Shown here in pieces: positions 58,628 through 64,000 of a DNA stretch of 64,000 nt. The stretch is from Catillopecten margaritatus gill symbiont (GTDB taxonomy: Bacteria > Pseudomonadota > Gammaproteobacteria > PS1 > Pseudothioglobaceae), in contig CP138327.1 of the NCBI GenBank assembly GCA_037956075.1, positions 186,001 through 250,000 of the forward strand, given 5' to 3'. The notes beneath the pieces were generated by a model that worked only from the letters and a program-made list of their open reading frames with translations, ran no database searches and was not told the origin of the DNA. The position numbers and the translations under genes are program-made. Every line of letters begins with the position of its first letter. Within the stretch, counting starts at the first letter, position 1.

Positions 58628-58767
58628 GAAACTTCACCTTTTCCCTTTTTTCTGCGTTGAATTTGAAAAATATTCAGTCACATAGTAGCGACTATATCCC
58701 TTCATATTTTTCCATATTCGCCTTAAAAAAAGAAAAAATGTTTACCTCTAAGGGGGTGATTATATGA
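58624..58767 (+). CDS. Possible 47-residue ORF bridging nuoD and nuoE
   Basis: The ORF starts with an ATG overlapping the nuoD stop and ends with a TGA overlapping the nuoE ATG, so the nuoD-nuoE gap is open in a single frame. It reads [20 protein letters not shown] and ends MFTSKGVII. The 3' end includes the AAGGGGGT ribosome binding site of nuoE. No homology is recognised. It may be a coupling ORF, or chance in a stretch of 135 bases. Confidence 0.3.
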   Translation: MRNFTFSLFSALNLKNIQSHSSDYIPSYFSIFALKKEKMFTSKGVII

Positions 58768-59249
58768 TATCAAATAAAGCAAAAGAAAAGATCGATATTT
58801 GGGTGGCAAAATATCCAGCAGGCAATCAAAGCTCTGCGGTGATGGAAGCGTTGAAAATTGTGCAAGCAGAAAATGACAACAGTTTGAGTGCGGACACTAT
58901 CCAAGCTGTGGCAGATTACTTGGATATGCCCGGTATTGCTGCAGCAGAAGTCGCGACTTTTTATGAAAATTACAACCATAAGCCGGTTGGCAAACATACC
59001 ATTCGTATTTGCCACAATATTTCGTGTATGTTAAATGGTGCGGATGATTTGATTGATTATTTAGAAAAAAAACTCGGTGTTAAAACAGGCGAAGTAACAA
59101 AAAATGGCTTGGTTAATGTGAAAAAAGTGGAGTGCTTAGGTGCCTGCGTTGGTGCGCCAATGTTGCAAATCGGCGACCAATATTATGAAAACCTTACCGA
59201 GAAAAAAATTGATAAAATCTTGGCTGATTTAAAGGCAGGTGCTAAATGA
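58764..59249 (+). CDS. nuoE: NADH-quinone oxidoreductase subunit E
   Basis: A 161-residue 24-kDa subunit carrying [2Fe-2S] cluster N1a. The ligands are in CHNISCMLNG and ECLGACVGAPM. AGGGGGTG precedes the ATG. It overlaps nuoF by four bases (ATGA). Confidence 0.95.
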   Translation: MISNKAKEKIDIWVAKYPAGNQSSAVMEALKIVQAENDNSLSADTIQAVADYLDMPGIAAAEVATFYENYNHKPVGKHTIRICHNISCMLNGADDLIDYLEKKLGVKTGEVTKNGLVNVKKVECLGACVGAPMLQIGDQYYENLTEKKIDKILADLKAGAK

Positions 59250-60514
59250 ACCAAGTTTGCTTTAAAAATTTAGACCAAAAAAACTGCCATTCACTTGAGG
59301 TGTATGAAAAAAGTGGCGGTTATGCAGTTTGGCGTAAGATTCTCAAAGGTGAAATTACGGCTGAAGAAATTATCGACGAACTCAAAGCATCAGGTCTGCG
59401 AGGTCGTGGCGGTGCAGGTTTCCCAACGGGGTTAAAGTGGAGTTTTATGCCCCGCAATGCTGACATGCAAAAATATGTCGTTTGTAATTCAGACGAAGGC
59501 GAACCAGGCACTTGTAAGGACAGAGATATCTTGAGATACAACCCACATGCTGTGATTGAAGGCATGGCAATTGGTGGCTTTGTAATGGGTGCAACGGTGG
59601 GTTACAACTATATCCGTGGCGAATTTATGGAGCCATTTTATCGTTTTGAAGGTGCGCTTAAAGAAGTCTATGAAGCGGGTTTATTAGGTGAAAATATTCA
59701 AAAAAGTGGGGTTAGTTTTGACTTGCACACACATTTAGGTGCAGGTGCTTATATTTGTGGCGAAGAAACTGCACTACTAGAATCGATTGAAGGCAAAAAA
59801 GGACAACCTCGTTTCAAGCCACCATTCCCTGCAAATGTTGGGTTGTTTGGTAAGCCAACGACGATTAATAATACCGAAAGTTTTGCCTCTGTGCCTGAAA
59901 TTCTGGCGAAGGGCGGACAGTGGTTTGCCGATATTGGCGTTGAAAACTCAGGCGGTTGCAAGTTGTTTTCAGTATCAGGACATGTGGCTAACCCCTCTAA
60001 TTTTGAAGTACCGATGGGCATGCCATTTAAAGAATTACTTGAATTGGCAGGCGGTATGCGTAAGGGTGCTAAATTAAAAGCCGTCATTCCAGGTGGCTCA
60101 TCTACTCCAGTTTTAACCGCAGAAGTGGCAATGGCAATGACGATGGACTATGATGGCATCGAAAAATCAGGCTCAATGTTAGGCGCAGGTTCGGTCATTG
60201 TGATGGACGAATCTACTTGCATGGTTGAAACCTTAACCCGATTAGCGCATTTTTATTATGACGAATCTTGCGGTCAATGCACTCCATGTCGTGAAGGCAC
60301 AGGCTGGTTGTATCGTGTATTAAAGCGCATTATGGACGGCAATGGCAAAGCAGATGATATTGATTTATTGTTAGGAGTTAGTGATAAAATTATGGGCAAT
60401 ACCATTTGTGCACTTGGTGATGCTGCGGCAATGCCAGTAGAAAGTTTTTTAAGAAATTTCCGCGATGAGTTTGAGTATTACATTGAGCACGGAAAAAGTA
60501 TGGTGAAAGGATAA
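59246..60514 (+). CDS. nuoF: NADH-quinone oxidoreductase subunit F
   Basis: The 422-residue NADH-binding subunit with FMN and cluster N3. GLRGRGGAGFPTGLKW binds NADH, and the cluster ligands are in ESCGQCTPCREGTGW plus the later Cys of NTICALGDAA. The stop overlaps the nuoG start by one base. Confidence 0.97.
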   Translation: MNQVCFKNLDQKNCHSLEVYEKSGGYAVWRKILKGEITAEEIIDELKASGLRGRGGAGFPTGLKWSFMPRNADMQKYVVCNSDEGEPGTCKDRDILRYNPHAVIEGMAIGGFVMGATVGYNYIRGEFMEPFYRFEGALKEVYEAGLLGENIQKSGVSFDLHTHLGAGAYICGEETALLESIEGKKGQPRFKPPFPANVGLFGKPTTINNTESFASVPEILAKGGQWFADIGVENSGGCKLFSVSGHVANPSNFEVPMGMPFKELLELAGGMRKGAKLKAVIPGGSSTPVLTAEVAMAMTMDYDGIEKSGSMLGAGSVIVMDESTCMVETLTRLAHFYYDESCGQCTPCREGTGWLYRVLKRIMDGNGKADDIDLLLGVSDKIMGNTICALGDAAAMPVESFLRNFRDEFEYYIEHGKSMVKG

Positions 60515-62760
60515 TGGCTGATTTTGAAATTGAAATTGATGGTAATTTAGTCGACGCTAACGCAGGCGAAATGCTCATTTCTGTAACCGACAGAGAAGGA
60601 ATTTCTGTGCCGAGATTTTGTTATCACAAGAAACTCTCGGTAGCGGCGAGTTGTCGAATGTGTTTGGTGGATGTTGAAGGAGCACCAAAGCCTCAACCTG
60701 CTTGCTCTACACCTGTCAATGAAGGAATGAAAGTTCACACTCAGAATGAGCGAGCCAAAGCTTCACAAAAAGCGGTGATGGAATTTTTATTGATTAATCA
60801 TCCGTTAGATTGTCCGATTTGTGACCAAGGTGGCGAGTGTGAATTGCAAGATGTGGCAATGGGTTATGGCTCAGATGTGTCGCGTTTTACCGAAGGCAAA
60901 CGCATTATTACTGATGGTAATATTGGCGCATTGATTCAAACCGATATGACTCGCTGTATTCATTGTACGAGGTGTGTGCGGTTTGGTGCTGAGATTGGTG
61001 GCATTATGGAAATGGGCGGCACGGGGCGTGGCGAAGAATTGAAGATTGAGCCATTTTTGGAAGAAGGCATCCAGTCTGAACTCTCAGGCAATATGATTGA
61101 TGTGTGTCCAGTGGGTGCTTTGACTTCTAAGCCGTTCCGTTATGAATTGAGGTCTTGGCAGATGCATTCTGTTGCAAATGTGGCGCGACATGATTTGGTG
61201 GGTTCTAATATTTACACGCAAACTTACAAAGGCAAGGTTAAGCGTATTGTTGCTAAGGATAATGAAGCAGTTAATGAGACTTGGATTTCTGACAGAGACC
61301 GTTTTTCTTATGAAGGTTTGGCACACAAAAATAGATTATTGAAGCCACAGATTAAAATAGGTGGTAATTGGCAGGAAGTAAGCTGGAGTGAAGCACTTGA
61401 TTTTGCAATGCGTGGTTTGCTTGACAATGCATTAAATTCAGGAGATACCAATCAATTGGGCGCTTTGGCATCAAATACAGCAACGCTTGAAGAGTTCCAC
61501 TTATTGCAAAAACTATTGAGAGAAGTGGGCTCTGAAAATATTGACCATCGCCTCAATATTAAAGATTTAGACAGCGTCATCAACTTAGAATCCAATATTA
61601 AGTTAGCGGGCTTGGAGGGCGTTGACCATGCATTAGTGATTGGCTCTAATCCACGATTAGAACAGCCGATGATTAATCATCGTTTGCGTAAGGCACATTT
61701 AGCAGGCGCAAGTGTTGATGTGATTAATGTAATGGCTTTTGATTTTAATTATCGCTTAAACAATGAAAATATTGTTTCACCAAATAAAATCGCATCATTA
61801 TTATCAGAAGTATTGAAATCAGTGTTGCAAATGGCACAGATTGAAGTGCCAGAATATTTAGATAAGGTGACAGTGAGTGATAACGCCAAACAAATGGCAG
61901 GTAAATTATCAGATACCGATAATTCAGTGATTATTTTGGGTGAGCATGTGCTTAACAATCCACAAGCATCCAGTATTTCAAGTTTGGTGCATGAGATTGC
62001 ACGGCATACAAACTCGACAACGCTAAATATCAGCGTTACAGCAAATTCAAACGCTGCCATAATGGCAAATTTTGTGCCAGGTCAAGGCGGACTTAATGCT
62101 AACGAGATGTTAGTAAAAGCGTTAAAGGCTTACATTTTACTAGAGGTTTATCCACAATACGATTTTCACAATTCCATTGAAGCGATTACAGCACTCGGCA
62201 AAAAAGATACCTTTGTAGTTTCGATGAACAGCTTTAAAGATGAGGTGATTTCAGAATATTCGGATGTTTTATTGCCAATTTCTGCTTTTTATGAAACTTC
62301 AGGGTCACATGTGAATGTTGAAGGTACTGTGCAAACATTTGCAGCAGCAGTTAACGCACCAAGTGAGGTAAAGCCCGCTTGGAAAGTCTTAAAAGTATTG
62401 GCGGATTTATTGGAGTTACCAGGTTTTCACTTTACGAATTCTACCCAAGTAACTGATGAAATTTCACATCAAAAGCACAAATACAATACGGTTACAAGCA
62501 ATATTGACATCAAAGTTAAACGCGGTGTAAATGTGATTTGGCAGCATTCACCTTATGCAGTGGATGTATTGTCAAGACATGCAAAGTCATTGCAGGCGAC
62601 TAATATTGGTCAAATGCACAGTGCTTCTATGAACAAAGCCACAGCAAAAAAACTAGAAATTAAAGAAGATAAATATTTGGATTTACCAGTGGTTATTAGT
62701 GAATTAGTGGCAAATAATTGCGTCTTTGTCAATGCAAATCAAGCAACGGGAGGACAGTGA
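60514..62760 (+). CDS. nuoG: NADH-quinone oxidoreductase subunit G
   Basis: The 748-residue 75-kDa subunit. The N-terminal [2Fe-2S] ligands are in [20 protein letters not shown], followed by [18 protein letters not shown] and [10 protein letters not shown] with CPVGAL for the [4Fe-4S] clusters. The long C-terminal part is the molybdopterin-oxidoreductase-like domain without a cofactor. The TGATG overlap couples it to nuoH. Confidence 0.95.
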   Translation: MADFEIEIDGNLVDANAGEMLISVTDREGISVPRFCYHKKLSVAASCRMCLVDVEGAPKPQPACSTPVNEGMKVHTQNERAKASQKAVMEFLLINHPLDCPICDQGGECELQDVAMGYGSDVSRFTEGKRIITDGNIGALIQTDMTRCIHCTRCVRFGAEIGGIMEMGGTGRGEELKIEPFLEEGIQSELSGNMIDVCPVGALTSKPFRYELRSWQMHSVANVARHDLVGSNIYTQTYKGKVKRIVAKDNEAVNETWISDRDRFSYEGLAHKNRLLKPQIKIGGNWQEVSWSEALDFAMRGLLDNALNSGDTNQLGALASNTATLEEFHLLQKLLREVGSENIDHRLNIKDLDSVINLESNIKLAGLEGVDHALVIGSNPRLEQPMINHRLRKAHLAGASVDVINVMAFDFNYRLNNENIVSPNKIASLLSEVLKSVLQMAQIEVPEYLDKVTVSDNAKQMAGKLSDTDNSVIILGEHVLNNPQASSISSLVHEIARHTNSTTLNISVTANSNAAIMANFVPGQGGLNANEMLVKALKAYILLEVYPQYDFHNSIEAITALGKKDTFVVSMNSFKDEVISEYSDVLLPISAFYETSGSHVNVEGTVQTFAAAVNAPSEVKPAWKVLKVLADLLELPGFHFTNSTQVTDEISHQKHKYNTVTSNIDIKVKRGVNVIWQHSPYAVDVLSRHAKSLQATNIGQMHSASMNKATAKKLEIKEDKYLDLPVVISELVANNCVFVNANQATGGQ

Positions 62761-63824
62761 TGGCGGATTTCTGGCTATGGATACACGCATTAATTCCTTG
62801 GTTTGATGGGGCAATTGCAACGGTTTTGATTATCTTGATTAAAGCCATTGCCGTGGTAGGTCCGCTAATGTTGGTGGTGGCTTATTTCACTTACGCAGAG
62901 CGCAAAGTGATTGGCTATATGCAATTGCGTATTGGACCTAACCGTGTGGGTCCAAAAGGCTGGTTACAACCAATTGCGGATGCGTTGAAACTCATGACCA
63001 AGGAAATTATTTTCCCAAGCAAGGCAAATATTTATCTATTTTTATTAGCCCCTGTGTTGGCAATTGCCCCTGCAATTGCAATCTGGGCGGTCATTCCTTT
63101 TGACGAAGGACTATATGTGGCTAACTTAGACATCAGTTTATTGTATGTGATGGCGATTGGTTCGGTGGGTGTTTACGGTATTATTTTGGCAGGTTGGGCA
63201 TCGAATTCTAAGTACCCATTGTTGGGTGCACTGCGTAGTGCATCGTTATTAGTGTCGTATGAAATTGTGATTGGTTTTGCTCTGGTAACAGTAGTGATGA
63301 TTGCAGGTAGTGTTAATCTGAACGACATCGTGATGGCACAAAAGGGCAGTATTTTAAATTGGTATTGGATACCTTTATTTCCAATGATGATTATCTTTTT
63401 CATCTCGGCTTTGGTGGAAACCAATCGTGCCCCATTTGATGTGGTAGAAGGCGAATCAGAAATTGTGGGCGGCACGCATGTTGAGTATTCAGGGATGACT
63501 TTTGCGGTATTTTTCTTAGCAGAATATGCCAATATGATTTTCATGGCGGTATTGGCAGTGATTTTATTCTTTGGTGGTTGGCACTCTCCGTTTGAAGGTA
63601 TTGCTTACTTGGGGGCAGGTTTTGCTTGGGTGCCAGGCATTATTTGGCTGCTGGCTAAAACTACTTTCTTTATGTTTTTGTATTTGTGGGTGCGTGCGAC
63701 TTTTCCTCGTTTTCGTTATGACCAAATTATGCGTTTATCGTGGAAAGTATTTTTACCATGGACGATTGCATGGATTTTTGTCGTCGCACTAATGACACAA
63801 CTTAAAATAGGACCTTGGTTCTAG
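62760..63824 (+). CDS. nuoH: NADH-quinone oxidoreductase subunit H
   Basis: A 354-residue membrane subunit from the ATG at 62760; an upstream in-frame ATG lies inside nuo[22 protein letters not shown] and the [19 protein letters not shown] loop are signatures of this subunit at the quinone tunnel. It is followed by nuoI after 16 bases. Confidence 0.97.
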   Translation: MADFWLWIHALIPWFDGAIATVLIILIKAIAVVGPLMLVVAYFTYAERKVIGYMQLRIGPNRVGPKGWLQPIADALKLMTKEIIFPSKANIYLFLLAPVLAIAPAIAIWAVIPFDEGLYVANLDISLLYVMAIGSVGVYGIILAGWASNSKYPLLGALRSASLLVSYEIVIGFALVTVVMIAGSVNLNDIVMAQKGSILNWYWIPLFPMMIIFFISALVETNRAPFDVVEGESEIVGGTHVEYSGMTFAVFFLAEYANMIFMAVLAVILFFGGWHSPFEGIAYLGAGFAWVPGIIWLLAKTTFFMFLYLWVRATFPRFRYDQIMRLSWKVFLPWTIAWIFVVALMTQLKIGPWF

Positions 63825-63840
63825 GGGTTTGGAGTAATTT

Positions 63841-64000
63841 ATGATTGATAATATTAAAAAATTAGTAAAAGATTTCAGTCTTGCCGAGTTGCGTGGGGGT
63901 ATGAAAATTACCGCTAAGGAAATGGTTAATAAGAAAATTACCGTTCAATTCCCCGAGGAAAGGACACCAATTTCCCCCCGTTTTAGAGGTTTGCATGCAT
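63841..64000 (+). CDS. nuoI: NADH-quinone oxidoreductase subunit I (3' end cut by window)
   Basis: The first 53 codons, beginning [20 protein letters not shown] and reaching PRFRGLHA, match NuoI before its two ferredoxin motifs, which lie beyond the window. A GGAG site precedes the ATG. Confidence 0.9.
   Translation, partial: MIDNIKKLVKDFSLAELRGGMKITAKEMVNKKITVQFPEERTPISPRFRGLHA

Overview
The window is a 64 kb piece of an AT-rich gammaproteobacterial chromosome. Gene order is classical for the group: the spc and alpha ribosomal operons, tig-clpP-clpX-lon, pabC-mltG-tmk-holB, yhdP-tldD, and nuoA to nuoI. A TusA plus DsrE2 pair, several periplasmic c-type cytochromes and a TauE/SafE-type exporter suggest a sulfur oxidiser. 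The content resembles the Thioglobaceae/SUP05 group, including thiotrophic mussel symbionts. That placement is inference from gene content and base composition; no 16S rRNA gene is present and I recognise no tRNA gene.

Layout. 1-6971: end of the spc operon (rpsH to secY, rpmJ) and the alpha operon (rpsM to rplQ, preceded by a consensus sigma70 promoter), then rpsU. 7035-11480: yqeY, an alpha/beta hydrolase, a TauE/SafE exporter, mpl and cca. 11481-14270: an accessory island with a two-gene CBASS-like module (SLATT membrane effector plus CD-NTase with AGS-C domain, the effector frameshifted) and a BrnT/antitoxin pair that has the anatomy of an integron gene cassette inserted outside an integron. 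14271-31930: AddB-like nuclease, engB, two cytochromes c, tig-clpPX-hflX-lon, YgiQ-like radical SAM, rsmB, dsbC-like, pepA and an MBL hydrolase. 31999-34958: DUF302 protein and a four-gene operon of two DUF1538 membrane proteins, a P-II-like protein and a CBS protein. 35002-39711: a fused pabC-mltG gene, tmk, holB, hemL. 39712-41251: a nested pair of short inverted-repeat elements, a Phd/RelE toxin-antitoxin pair and a HAD phosphatase. 41355-48569: dsrE2-tusA, an M48 protease, rpiA, rdgB, hemW, a cytochrome c lipoprotein and a Tat-exported multicopper oxidase lying between two more short inverted-repeat elements. 48699-55822: argB, pyrK, a YggS-family gene, a collapsed toxin-antitoxin remnant, an asparaginase-domain gene, yhdP and tldD. 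55897-64000: nuoA to nuoI (nuoI cut by the window end), with a 47-codon ORF filling the nuoD-nuoE gap.

The most notable items are: (1) the BrnT/antitoxin cassette at about 13512-14154, whose two ends rebuild a complete attC with perfectly complementary GCATAAC/GTTATGC outer boxes and whose removal leaves a GAT site, as expected for integrase-mediated insertion at a secondary site; (2) the SLATT/CD-NTase module inside a 22-bp imperfect inverted repeat, with the effector needing one -1 shift to be complete; (3) the PabC-MltG fusion; (4) two families of short inverted-repeat elements, one inserted inside the other at 39712-40048; (5) the DUF1538 pair with P-II-like and CBS partners; (6) an 18-bp perfect palindrome upstream of tusA.
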